A stretch of DNA of 34,084 nucleotides from an uncultured Coriobacteriales bacterium (GCA_902464015.1 CABQHM010000037.1:1-34084), one strand, 5' to 3'. Positions 6,412 to 13,903 are shown, numbered from the stretch's first letter. Numbers and translations: made by a program. The notes: generated from the sequence alone by a model not told the origin.

Positions 6412-6800
6412 GGAGATGAGTCCAAAGGGCAGTGGATGAGCGGCTTTCCGCTCGGAAAACCCCAGCGTTAGGTACCCAGTCCTTTCGATTTACTGGAGAT
6501 GAGTCCGAAGCACTGAGTACGGGTTACCTCATGTTTTGTTGAGCTCCCTTCGAATTTTTGGAGATGAGTCCAAAGAACTGAGTACGGGTTGTCTCATGTT
6601 TTACCGTTCGTGCTCCCTTTGATTTGCTGGAGATGAGTCCGAAGTATTAAGTACGCGTTACCCCATGATTTGCAGTGCGCAGTCCTTTCGATTTGTTGGA
6701 GTTGAGTCCAAAGAACTGAGTACGGGTTACCTCATCTTGTAAAGCGCATTATTCCTTCGATGTACTGGGGATGAGTCCGAAGTACTGAATATGGGTTACC
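6412..6800 (+). repeat. Tandem array of about six 69-bp repeats
   Basis: Units begin GGAGATGAGTCCRAAG at 6412, 6495, 6560, 6629, 6698 and 6767. The last steps are exactly 69 bp, after steps of 83 and 65. The core continues with ACTGAGTACGGGTTACCTCATG, and units end in a TCCTTTCGATTT-like stretch. The variable base alternates strictly along the array: CAAAG, CGAAG, CAAAG, CGAAG, CAAAG, CGAAG, pointing to a 138-bp higher-order unit. In units 2, 3 and 5 the ATGAG and CTCAT (or TGAG/CTCA) parts can pair, so each could form an RNA hairpin. No open frame runs through the array. The first and last units are diverged. Confidence 0.85.
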
Positions 6801-6874
6801 AAACAATTGAATATTTACGTCTGAATATGCATCTCTGCAAGCAACCGTTGTTCAGGCGTTCAAGCACTACAGTC

Positions 6875-6941
6875 GGAGGGGCGCACCCCTCCAAAGAGAA
6901 AGCAAGTGGGGTCGGAGCAAATGAGTTCCGACCCCGCTTTT
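6875..6941 (+). terminator. Hairpin plus terminator closing the repeat region
   Basis: GGAGGGG-cgca-CCCCTCC (6875-6892) is followed by GGGGTCGGA (6908-6916) pairing with TCCGACCCC (6927-6935) and then GCTTTT. The second is a good plus-strand terminator. It may also stop minus-strand transcription from the LysR gene ending at 7061, though the minus-strand U tract is weaker. Confidence 0.65.
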
Positions 6942-7060
6942 GTGTTCGGCAAACCTGCCACTCCGAGACAGCGACCGTGAGTCTTGGGGTGGCAGGTTGT
7001 AAGAACGACCTCGTTTTCAAAGCCGACTCCCGCACTCGCAAAAAGTCGATTGCGGAGACC

Positions 7061-8029
7061 TTATCTACCCGTCAGTTTGCGCAAAAGGTTTGCGGCGCGA
7101 CCAACGGCACTGGCTTGGCCGGGCTGTGTGTCGTTTGATTCGTGCCTCAGCTCCCCCGCCCGAGCTTGGCAGGCTTCGATAAATGCCCGCTCGTCTTCAT
7201 CGGGGACATGTGTGCGAAGCCATGAAATGCCAATCTGGTACGGCATGCCCAGAAATGGCAGGGCGACAACGCTCGTATCGTCCTTGAAAAGCGGCAGCAC
7301 CGATTGGGCCGTAAAGGAGATGCAGCCGGATCCCTTGGCAAACTGGTGCAGCCAGATCATTTCCGATGAGGTGGTGATATCGGCGGGATGCACACCTTCC
7401 CGGTCCAGTGCCTCGAGCAACAGGCCGTAGTTTTTGAACTGGGTACCCACAAGCGCGATGTTGCGGCCCTCCAAGTCGGCGACGCATGCCTGGCCCTTGG
7501 CCACCAACGGGTCATCGGCAGCCACCCAAACACATCGTTCACAGCTCGCCAGCTCAACCGTTTCAAATTCGTCGGTCGTGGGCAAAACGGTCAGGCCCAG
7601 GGAGCTGTTGCCGTCGCGCAAGGTCTTTTCTACGCGCATGTCGGGAAGATCGTCGCACTCCACCTCGACATCCGGATGCTCTTTTTTGAAGCTCGAGATG
7701 AGATCGATGCCAAGCAACCCCATGGAGCCGATTGCTGCGGCAAGCCGGATTGTGCGATGCGCTTGACCCGCAAGGCGGGCAAATCCAGCAGCCATGCGCG
7801 AGCGTGCCTCGTCGAATTCCTTGCAGAAAACTTTGAATTCCTCGGCGTAAGGGGTGGGCTTGATCCTGCCGTTGGCGTCGTTCTCAAACAACGGCACGCC
7901 CAGCTCGCCCTCAAGCGAATGGATGGCTTTCGTGAGGCCCTGGGCAGACATGGGCACGAGCTTTGCGGCGGCCGTGTAGCTGCGTTCGCGGTATGCCTTG
8001 AGGAAATAGTCAATCTGATTGGTATTCAT
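7061..8029 (-). CDS. LysR-family transcriptional regulator
   Basis: This 322-residue protein has an N-terminal winged helix-turn-helix (NQIDYFLKAYRERSYTAAAK...MSAQGLTKAIHSLEGELGVPLFE, residues 4-50) and a periplasmic-binding-like effector domain from about residue 90 (TIRLAAAIGSMGLLGIDLIS). The ATG at 8027-8029 has AGGGGG upstream. It is divergent from the Tat flavoprotein gene at 8327, with 297 bp between, the usual layout in which a LysR protein controls its neighbour in response to the substrate. Residues after about 295 form a basic tail. The ligand cannot be predicted. A promoter is proposed at 8080-8108. Confidence 0.9.
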   Translation of the reverse strand: MNTNQIDYFLKAYRERSYTAAAKLVPMSAQGLTKAIHSLEGELGVPLFENDANGRIKPTPYAEEFKVFCKEFDEARSRMAAGFARLAGQAHRTIRLAAAIGSMGLLGIDLISSFKKEHPDVEVECDDLPDMRVEKTLRDGNSSLGLTVLPTTDEFETVELASCERCVWVAADDPLVAKGQACVADLEGRNIALVGTQFKNYGLLLEALDREGVHPADITTSSEMIWLHQFAKGSGCISFTAQSVLPLFKDDTSVVALPFLGMPYQIGISWLRTHVPDEDERAFIEACQARAGELRHESNDTQPGQASAVGRAANLLRKLTGR

Positions 8030-8079
8030 GATCCCCCTGTTTTGACGAACCGTACAACCGTCCCTTTGCAGCCGCTGCT

Positions 8080-8108
8080 ATTGTAAACACTCGCCATCAT
8101 GACGGCAA
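8080..8108 (-). promoter_or_regulatory. Promoter for the LysR gene
   Basis: On the minus strand, -35 TTGCCG (8103-8108), a 17-bp spacer and -10 TACAAT (8080-8085) lie about 50 bp upstream of the LysR start. The remaining intergenic DNA (8109-8326) should hold the flavoprotein promoter and LysR boxes, but I could not place them securely. Confidence 0.5.
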
Positions 8109-8326
8109 AAAAGTTCTCGCAGTCAAAAAATATATCAATCTACCTGCCCAAACAACTTTCGGTTACAGGCAGTCTTACAAGAGGATGTTTGGTATTGACT
8201 CACGAGCGGGCCTATTGTTCGAGCCGTTCGACGCCAGACCGCATGGATTGCCGCGGGCTAGCGCAAGGCAATTGGGGCACGGCAAACAGGCCGACCCCAA
8301 CACACGTCCCGTTATGAAAGGGGTAC

Positions 8327-9997
8327 ATGATGGAACTCACTCGCCGCAACTTTGTCCAGGCCGCAGGTGCCGCCACCGCAGCCGCCGCCCTCGCTGCCGG
8401 TGCCACCGCCGCGCTTGCCGATGAGGCTGCTACTGCCGATTACTCCGGCACCGGCTACGTCGACCCTGCCGCCGATGGCAAGGAGCCCACGATCATCGAC
8501 TACACCAACGTCGTGGAAGAGGTCGGTGAGCCTGCCGAGGTTGAGGAGCACGAGATCATCGTTGTCGGTGCAGGCGGTACCGGTCTTGCCGCTGGTATCC
8601 AGGCCTTCGAGGACGGCCTCGACGTCGTTGTCCTTGAGAAGAAGGCCCTTGCCGGCGGTACCTTCCCCGGCTCCGAGGGCATGTTCGCCGTGGGTTCGCA
8701 CTGGCAGAAGGAGGCTGGCTACGAGATCGACGTTGAGGAGATCATCGGCCGCCTCATGACCTATCACCACTACGTGCCCGATCCTGAGCTCTACCGCGCC
8801 TTCTTCAACAAGACCGCCGAGACCATCGACTGGCTCGAGAAGGAGGGCGTCGGCTTCCAGGAGGTCGTCGCCCTGGGCGAGTCCGACCCCACCTGGCACC
8901 TCTATGCCGGCGAGCGTTCCAAGGGCCTGGGCGCCCAGTTCATGGTGAGTTTCATCGCCCACGCCGAGGAGATTGGCCTCGACATTCGCTATGAGACCCC
9001 TGCCAAGCAGCTCATTGTCGACGAATCCGGCGCCGTGACTGGTGTTCTCGCCGTTGACAAAGACGGCAAGGTCATTCAGTTCAACGCCAAGGCCGTTATC
9101 ATCGGTACCGGTGGCTATGCCAACAACGACAACATGATGAAGCAGCTCTGCGATGTTGATCCGGCCAAGATCTGCGCCGCCGGCGCCACGAGCGGCCGCG
9201 AGGGTGACGGCATCCGCATGGCACGCCACGCTGGCGCCATCATGGCCCCCGCGCCTGGCACCGCAGCCTGGTACGGCCCCATTCTCTACGGCACGACCTA
9301 CGGCACGCCTGTCCAGGCCGCCACGTCGCTGCAGCCCGTCCTGTGGATCAACGAGGCATGCGAGCGTTTCGTGGCCGAAGACATGTTCCACCGCAACTTC
9401 CCGTTTGCCGGCATGGCGCACAAGAGCCAGAAGACCGTCTACACCATGCTCACCCAGAAGTTCCTCGACCAGTACGAGGCCGAGGGCGTGCAGCTGCAGG
9501 TCGGCGTGTACTGCGAGACCGGTATTCCGCTGACGACCCTCAAGGCGGACCTGCAGGAGCTCATCGACGAGGGCAACGAGCACATTTGGGTCGCCGACAC
9601 CGTTGCCGACCTGGCCAATGCCGCTGGTCTCGACGCCGACAAGCTCACTGCCACCGTCGAGAAGTACAACGCCATGTGCGAGGCTGGCAAGGACACTCAG
9701 TTCGACAAGGCCGATGAGTTCATGATCCCGCTGAAGGATGAGGAAGGCCCGTACTACCTCTTCGAGGTTCAGAACGGCTACTTCTGCACCGTAGGTGGCA
9801 TCAAGGTCACCACGAAGTGCGAGGCCGTCAACGACGACCGTCAGGTCATCCCGGGCCTGTACATGGGCGGCATGGATGCCGGCGGATTCTATGGCGACGC
9901 CTACGACGCCGGTATCGCAGCTGGTTCGTGCGCTTCCTGGGCCATCAACTCCGGCCGCATGGCTGAGGAAGCCGCCAAGGAATACATCGGCAAGTAA
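8327..9997 (+). CDS. Tat-exported FAD-dependent oxidoreductase (fumarate reductase-like)
   Basis: This 556-residue flavoprotein has a twin-arginine signal (ELTRRNFVQAAG, then an Ala-rich helix, cleavage near residue 31-33). The FAD-binding Rossmann motif is at residues 77-105 (IIVVGAGGTGLAAG...VVVLEKK), followed by the GGTFPGSEG flavin loop. The FAD_binding_2 fold closes with GLYMGGMDAGGFYGDAYDAG. It belongs to the fumarate/urocanate/shikimate-type reductases, which in Eggerthellaceae often act outside the membrane with electrons from cytochromes or quinols. No haem or flavin-transfer domain is fused, so a partner must supply electrons. The substrate is unknown. ATG-ATG at 8327/8330 follows GAAAGGGG. 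The divergent LysR gene is the likely regulator, and a strong hairpin follows at 10064-10100. Confidence 0.9.
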   Translation: MMELTRRNFVQAAGAATAAAALAAGATAALADEAATADYSGTGYVDPAADGKEPTIIDYTNVVEEVGEPAEVEEHEIIVVGAGGTGLAAGIQAFEDGLDVVVLEKKALAGGTFPGSEGMFAVGSHWQKEAGYEIDVEEIIGRLMTYHHYVPDPELYRAFFNKTAETIDWLEKEGVGFQEVVALGESDPTWHLYAGERSKGLGAQFMVSFIAHAEEIGLDIRYETPAKQLIVDESGAVTGVLAVDKDGKVIQFNAKAVIIGTGGYANNDNMMKQLCDVDPAKICAAGATSGREGDGIRMARHAGAIMAPAPGTAAWYGPILYGTTYGTPVQAATSLQPVLWINEACERFVAEDMFHRNFPFAGMAHKSQKTVYTMLTQKFLDQYEAEGVQLQVGVYCETGIPLTTLKADLQELIDEGNEHIWVADTVADLANAAGLDADKLTATVEKYNAMCEAGKDTQFDKADEFMIPLKDEEGPYYLFEVQNGYFCTVGGIKVTTKCEAVNDDRQVIPGLYMGGMDAGGFYGDAYDAGIAAGSCASWAINSGRMAEEAAKEYIGK

Positions 9998-10063
9998 GTC
10001 TGCCGCATGACCTTAGGCGATGCGCCTGAGTTGGTTTGATTTGCATATAGCACGCTTGAGAAC

Positions 10064-10100
10064 GGCCCCGGCTCGCGAGATTGCATCGCGAGCCGGGGCC
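10064..10100 (+). terminator. 15-bp hairpin after the flavoprotein gene
   Basis: GGCCCCGGCTCGCGA (10064-10078) pairs perfectly with 10086-10100 around a 7-nt loop. The following sequence (GGCACTTTGC) has only a weak U tract. Position right after the gene supports a terminator. Confidence 0.65.
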
Positions 10101-10153
10101 GGCACTTTGCGCATCGGGAAGAGACTCACGGCACGTATGAAATTAAACTGTGC

Positions 10154-10361
10154 GCCTGCCAATGACTAGGATGTTTTCTTATCATCTCGCACTTGCATTT
10201 TGGCAGGCAAAAGCCATGGCTTAGTAAAACCTACAAGGTTTGTCACAGCAATCCCGTTTGCTCTGGTCGATGAACGAGTGCGCCGTACGGCATTTCACCA
10301 TTGCAGCAGCGCGGGTAGAAAACGTGTTCGACATGGCGAACCATACTCAATCATCGACCAG
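10154..10361. other. Gene-free stretch with nested inverted repeats
   Basis: This region between 10101 and 10437 has no gene. It holds GCCTGCCAA (10154-10162) matched by TTGGCAGGC (10200-10208). A larger folded element follows: CTGGTCGATGA (10263-10273) pairs perfectly with TCATCGACCAG (10351-10361). Inside are the palindrome GCCGTACGGC (10282-10291) and a hairpin GTTCG-acatgg-CGAAC (10326-10341). The approximately 100-bp element looks like a closed multi-branch RNA or a small mobile or recombination element. No match to a known RNA was seen. Confidence 0.4.
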
Positions 10362-10437
10362 GAGTCATTGCCAATCAAGTCAAATCCTCAACTGGCTCAG
10401 CCTTCCCGATCGTTTGCACCGTCGCGCCCAGAACCGC

Positions 10438-11301
10438 CTAGAACAAACTAAGCTGCTCATATGGCTGAGGATATTCACGCAAGTAGGAGAAGACCTCATT
10501 GGGCGTATGAAGAACGCCCCGACGCTCGCACTCCTCGCGAAACATCGCCATGAGCTGCGCGGCGCGAGGACTTCTGATGGCATACGAAAGGCCATACTCA
10601 CGCTCATACACCTCGCGAAGGCCAGGGAAATGGCAATCAAGCGCCTGGTAGAAATAAGCGCGGTTGCCATCGCGCAGGGTAAGGCCTGCGTCGAACATAA
10701 TGATGCCCTTTGTGCCCACATCGAAGCACATGTCGAGGATGGCCCGCAGGTTCTCCGGCGTGTCATTGATGTAGGGGAGGAGCGGGCACAACCATACGAC
10801 GTTGGGAATGCCGGTCTCCTGGAGAGTCTTCAAAGCGCGATACCGCTCCGCGGTTGTGGAGACGTTCGGTTCCACGATGCGACACAGATTCTCGTCTGCC
10901 GTGGTCAGAGTCATCTGCACCACTGCCTTGCTTTTATCGTTAATAGAAGCCAGAAGATCGATGTCACGCAGAAAGCAATCCGACTTGGTAAGAAACGTGG
11001 CGCCGAAGTGACGTCGGTCGATAATCTCCAAGCACTGCCGCCATAAACGGAGTTCGACCTCAAGTGGGTTATATGGATCGCTCATTGCCCCGGTTCCTAC
11101 CATGCATTTCTTGCGTTTGGAAGCAAGCGCCCGATCAAGAAGTTGCGGCGCGTTCGCTTTGACCTCAATGTCTTCGAAGTCATGGTTCATGTTGTAGCAA
11201 TCGCTGCGGCTATCACAGTAGATGCAGCCGTGGGTGCACCCACGATAGATGTTGACACCGTTGTTTGCCGAGAGGATCGTCTTGGCTTGAACGAGATGCA
11301 T
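10438..11301 (-). CDS. Radical SAM protein of the spore-photolyase-like (SplB/Rv2578c) type
   Basis: The 287-residue protein begins HLVQAKTILSANNGVNIYRG and carries the CxxxCxxC iron-sulfur motif as CTHGCIYCDSRS near residues 22-33, which binds the 4Fe-4S cluster that cleaves S-adenosylmethionine. GTGAMSDPYNPLE and LTKSDCFLRDIDLL are typical of the SPL-related radical SAM group. True spore photoproduct lyases repair a thymine dimer; the wider group, found in non-sporulating bacteria, has unproven functions, so a repair role is only suggested. The ATG at 11299-11301 follows a GAGAGGA site. The gene is divergent from an SRAP gene 90 bp away, which also concerns DNA damage, so the pair may be functionally linked. 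Confidence 0.82.
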   Translation of the reverse strand: MHLVQAKTILSANNGVNIYRGCTHGCIYCDSRSDCYNMNHDFEDIEVKANAPQLLDRALASKRKKCMVGTGAMSDPYNPLEVELRLWRQCLEIIDRRHFGATFLTKSDCFLRDIDLLASINDKSKAVVQMTLTTADENLCRIVEPNVSTTAERYRALKTLQETGIPNVVWLCPLLPYINDTPENLRAILDMCFDVGTKGIIMFDAGLTLRDGNRAYFYQALDCHFPGLREVYEREYGLSYAIRSPRAAQLMAMFREECERRGVLHTPNEVFSYLREYPQPYEQLSLF

Positions 11302-11391
11302 GGGATGGTCCTCTCGGCGCGGGTTTGGGCATGTGTCTGTGCGCTATCATAGTCGCCGACCAGACAGGTAGTAGGCAGGGGGGCGACGCAC

Positions 11392-11934
11392 ATGCATGAG
11401 TTCCAACCGTTGACGGAGACAGAGGTTGTCGCCGCCCTGACATCGTGGAATAACGGCCGCCGAGCTGGCTTTCCCAAAGGAGAGACCGTCGAACCCGTTT
11501 GGCCCAATGGCGCCGCGCCGGTTATTGTTGGCGGTGCGGGCGGCATGGAGTGCCGCACTCTGTTGTGGGGTTTTCCACCACCCACCGGAAACAAACCCGT
11601 CTTTAACGCCCGCAGTGAAAAGCTCTTCGAGCAGGAAAAACAGGGACGGGGATTCTGGTCACGCGCACGGCGCTGCCTGGTGCCAACACGTGGGATTTGG
11701 GAGCCGTCCCCACAAGGTGACGTGCTATTCCACGTCGCTGGGATGCCCGTGTTCTTGATGGCGGGCGTATGCGAAGGCGATCGATTCTCCGTCGTGACCG
11801 TTCCAGCCAGCCCCGATATCCTGCCCATACATCCTCGCATGCCCCTTATCCTGCCGCGTGGTTTTTCCCACGCATGGCTGCAAGGCGCCATCCCCACAGA
11901 GTGTCCCAGACTCGAGCGTGTTGACACTGTTTGA
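11392..11934 (+). CDS. SRAP (SOS response-associated peptidase) family protein lacking Cys2
   Basis: This 180-residue protein has the SRAP core: TLLWGF (57-61), FNARSEKL (71-78), RRCLVPTRGIWEP (93-105) and HPRMPLIL (147-154). These give the family's active-site Asn72, Glu104 and His147. SRAP proteins (YedK, HMCES) cross-link to abasic sites in single-stranded DNA through a cysteine at position 2. Here the protein begins Met-His-Glu-Phe, so the catalytic cysteine is absent. The frame upstream reaches a TAG at 11350-11352 without another start, so the lack is not a start-choice error. At 180 residues it is also shorter than the usual 210-230. It may be a catalytically altered or DNA-binding-only version, or a decaying gene. 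Confidence 0.8.
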   Translation: MHEFQPLTETEVVAALTSWNNGRRAGFPKGETVEPVWPNGAAPVIVGGAGGMECRTLLWGFPPPTGNKPVFNARSEKLFEQEKQGRGFWSRARRCLVPTRGIWEPSPQGDVLFHVAGMPVFLMAGVCEGDRFSVVTVPASPDILPIHPRMPLILPRGFSHAWLQGAIPTECPRLERVDTV

Positions 11935-12020
11935 TAGCGCCGCCATCATCCCAGGCAGGTAGAAAATTGCGGTCTTGGAACGCAGCACCTGTTCAAGAGA
12001 TAATCGGATGCTTTCACACA

Positions 12021-12066
12021 AGGGTTTTCGATTGGCGAGCCACCTGTGCGAGGGTTTTCGATTGGC
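12021..12066. repeat. Two 16-bp direct repeats with 30-bp period
   Basis: AGGGTTTTCGATTGGC occurs at 12021-12036 and again at 12051-12066, each followed closely by AGCC. They lie in the 404-bp gap between the SRAP gene and the minus-strand MarR-like gene. No further exact copy follows, so this is not a CRISPR. A protein-binding pair or part of a larger decayed element (see 12089-12291) is possible. Confidence 0.55.
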
Positions 12067-12088
12067 AGCCGCTCCATGCGAATTCTTT

Positions 12089-12291
12089 CCGCAAAAATAG
12101 GGTTCTCCAGCCACGCATTTCATCGGTTTGCTGAATGCGAGATTGGCAAAAGGCGGTTGTCGATTATTGCCGTGCTAACTACCAGGCATTTTGTCCTTTT
12201 GGACGAGATCTACATCTACAAAAAAGAGCGCCCGGACACCTGCTGGCATCCGGGCGCTCGTCATTGCGGCTGGAGAACCCCATTTTCGCGG
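12089..12291. repeat. 24-bp inverted repeats enclosing the MarR terminator
   Basis: The left arm 12089-12112 (CCGCAAAAATAGGGTTCTCC plus AGCC) and right arm 12268-12291 are complementary at about 22 of 24 positions. About 155 bp lie between, including the terminator at 12220-12259. This could be a small non-autonomous element inserted at the end of the MarR-like gene, or a long stem able to sequester its transcript end. Confidence 0.5.
12220..12259 (-). terminator. Terminator of the MarR-like gene
   Basis: On the minus strand GAGCGCCCGGA pairs with TCCGGGCGCTC (12249-12259 with 12226-12236) around a 12-nt loop, followed by UUUUUU (complement of 12220-12225). It is textbook rho-independent, about 80 bp after the stop at 12339. 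Confidence 0.88.
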
Positions 12292-12338
12292 CGGTATCGA
12301 GCCAAAAAGTCTCGCTAGAAAACTGCCTGGCTTGTTGC

Positions 12339-12812
12339 TTAGCAGCTGGTGGTCTCGCGGTTGTACTTGTAGCCCTTCTTCTTGCCGCAGATGCCCTGGG
12401 CCTTGCAGCCGAGGATGAGCTTCTCGGTGATGGCGTTGAGCTGGGCAATCTCCTCAGCATTCAGGCAGGAGACAATCTCCTCGGCAGTGCGATCGTTGGC
12501 GGCGACGCGCTTCTCGGCGAGCTGACGACCCAGGTCGGTAAGCTTCACGGAGTAGCCGTGCTGCTCATCGTTCTCAAAAGTGACGTAACCGTTGCGCGCG
12601 GCCTTCTTCACGACACCCTTGAGCTCGCAGCGGTCGCAGCCCATGATCCAGATGAGGTCGTCGCGGGTCAGGGCACCGTCGTTGTTGCGCAGGGCGTTGA
12701 GCAGCAGGCCCTGGCCGCGCTTGAAGCTCTTGGGGCCGTTCTTGCGGAAAGCAAGCTGCACGAGCTTGTTGGCCTTCTTCATCTGCGCAAGGGTCTTGGA
12801 TGCGTCGTTCAT
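12339..12812 (-). CDS. MarR-like winged-helix regulator with Cys-containing tail
   Basis: This 157-residue protein has a winged helix-turn-helix core: RGQGLLLNALRNNDGALTRD, LIWIMGCDRCELKGVVKKAA as recognition region, and the wing NGYVTFENDEQHGYSVKLTD. Long helices follow for dimerisation, as in MarR regulators. The C-terminus is unusual, with Cys residues in GCKAQGICGKKKGY and a final TTSC; with Cys in the recognition region (GCDRC) a thiol or metal response is conceivable, but this is inference. The ATG at 12810-12812 has AAGGAG upstream; a longer frame to 12851 lacks a site. A palindrome at 12849-12867 in its promoter region suggests autoregulation. No obvious target gene is adjacent. Confidence 0.8.
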   Translation of the reverse strand: MNDASKTLAQMKKANKLVQLAFRKNGPKSFKRGQGLLLNALRNNDGALTRDDLIWIMGCDRCELKGVVKKAARNGYVTFENDEQHGYSVKLTDLGRQLAEKRVAANDRTAEEIVSCLNAEEIAQLNAITEKLILGCKAQGICGKKKGYKYNRETTSC

Positions 12813-12848
12813 GGTAAAGCTCCTTCTATCTTCTAACCGTCTACATGG

Positions 12849-12867
12849 CATATAGCTCCACTATATG
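12849..12867. promoter_or_regulatory. Palindromic operator before the MarR-like gene
   Basis: CATATAG-ctcca-CTATATG is a perfect 7-bp inverted repeat with a 5-bp spacer, lying 37 bp upstream of the start codon at 12812. Size and symmetry fit a MarR dimer site, so autorepression is likely. Confidence 0.55.
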
Positions 12868-13083
12868 GTTAGCTGCGGAAAAGTCTGTTTAGACATGATG
12901 CAGGCTGACATAATTCACAATGAAAGCCAAGTGATGAGGAAGGCGAAGAGTCGAAGCCATTCAGTCGCCTGCTTGAAGCAATGCCCAGCAAAAGGAAGCA
13001 CGAGATCATGGGCGGTCCTCCAAACCCACCGCACATTGTGCGGGCAAGAAAGACCGTTCCATAGGGCCATATGCGTGAAATGA

Positions 13084-13210
13084 CCGTACGTTTGCGTTTT
13101 AGATCCCCAGTGTCTTCAAACTACTTCAGGCTCAAGTCATCTAGCTGCACAAATGAAAAGGATGAAACTCTTCATTTGTGTCTGGCACCCGTTAAAACGC
13201 AAACGTATGG
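13084..13210. mobile_element. MITE-like 127-bp element with 18-bp terminal inverted repeats
   Basis: CCGTACGTTTGCGTTTTA (13084-13101) is matched by its inverted copy at 13193-13210 with one mismatch; the inner 15 bp are perfect. Between them CACAAATGAA (13148-13157) pairs with TTCATTTGTG (13171-13180). No open frame is inside, and no clear target-site duplication flanks it. It sits at the 3' side of the minus-strand gene 13232-13702. It may be a non-autonomous transposable element or a structured 3' RNA. The rest of 12868-13083 shows nothing else. Confidence 0.5.
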
Positions 13211-13231
13211 CGTTTTTTATAGGACGTGTCT

Positions 13232-13702
13232 CTAGTGCAATGCCTCTTCAGATTCCCTGCGGATGAGCTCGCGCCAAATCTCGGCCTCTTCCTTGGGAGA
13301 GATGCCAAGGTTGCGCAGCTGCGACGAAAGTGCCTGACGAACGGCGAGGGCTTCAATCTGGCGCGCCTCGAGCAAAACGATTGCCTCGCGGACGGATGCC
13401 GCCTCATTGCCCTGCAGGGCCCCATTCGGCCCCATCGCCTCCTGAAGGCTGGAAAGCTTGGCGTCGATCAGGGCAAGTTCTTCCTTGGCCTCATGGCAGT
13501 CAATGACCAAGCCAAGCACGTCCTGCTCGCGCAAATAGCGCGTACGGTTTGCAAGTTCGTTTGCCTGCCAGCGGGCACGAGTTTCCTCACTGGGACGCGT
13601 ATCGTAGTCCGGGCGAAGGTCGCGATTGGTGGCGTAGGCACCACTCGTGTACGAACCCATGTAGTGACGCTCGGAACTGAGCGCGGCGATGCCGTGAGCC
13701 AT
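13232..13702 (-). CDS. Unknown helical protein
   Basis: This 156-residue protein starts MAHGIAALSSERHYMGSYTS, followed by an Arg/Asp/Tyr-rich segment (YATNRDLRPDYDTRPSEETR) and long charged helices (REQDVLGLVIDCHEAKEELA, VREAIVLLEARQIEALAVRQ) with heptad-like spacing, probably coiled coil. It lacks a signal peptide and membrane segments. The ATG at 13700-13702 has TTGAGGAAAC upstream. I recognise no family. It is divergent from the LysR gene at 13904 but nothing else ties it to that gene. The MITE-like element begins 22 bp after its stop. Confidence 0.65.
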   Translation of the reverse strand: MAHGIAALSSERHYMGSYTSGAYATNRDLRPDYDTRPSEETRARWQANELANRTRYLREQDVLGLVIDCHEAKEELALIDAKLSSLQEAMGPNGALQGNEAASVREAIVLLEARQIEALAVRQALSSQLRNLGISPKEEAEIWRELIRRESEEALH

Positions 13703-13903
13703 GTTTCCTCAACTTTCTCAGTACGCCGCGCATGCGACCCGTTGCCGTAACAGCACGCAATCATACCGTATGCAAACCTAAGAGGCTTCGCCTCTCACCG
13801 ACAGACAGCTTTGCACATGCATAGAGACGTGTTCTTTTCACCGATGTACAATTCTTTCAGTTTGTGCGAAACCACGACAGGGGATGGCGTAACGGGGGGA
13901 AAC

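Noticed and set aside
6412..6800. Hammerhead ribozymes in the repeats (GATGAGTCC...GAA resembles CUGAUGA...GAAA)
   Set aside because: The conserved CUGAUGA is not complete, there is no stem II between the two core parts, and no cleavage triplet is placed correctly.
6412..6800. CRISPR array
   Set aside because: Period is 69 bp with diverged repeats and similar, not unique, spacers, and no cas genes are in the window.
8312..9583. 423-codon minus-strand frame opposite the Tat flavoprotein
   Set aside because: It is a third-position shadow of a high-GC gene; it has Leu/Val/Gly-biased composition, no ribosome site and no domain.
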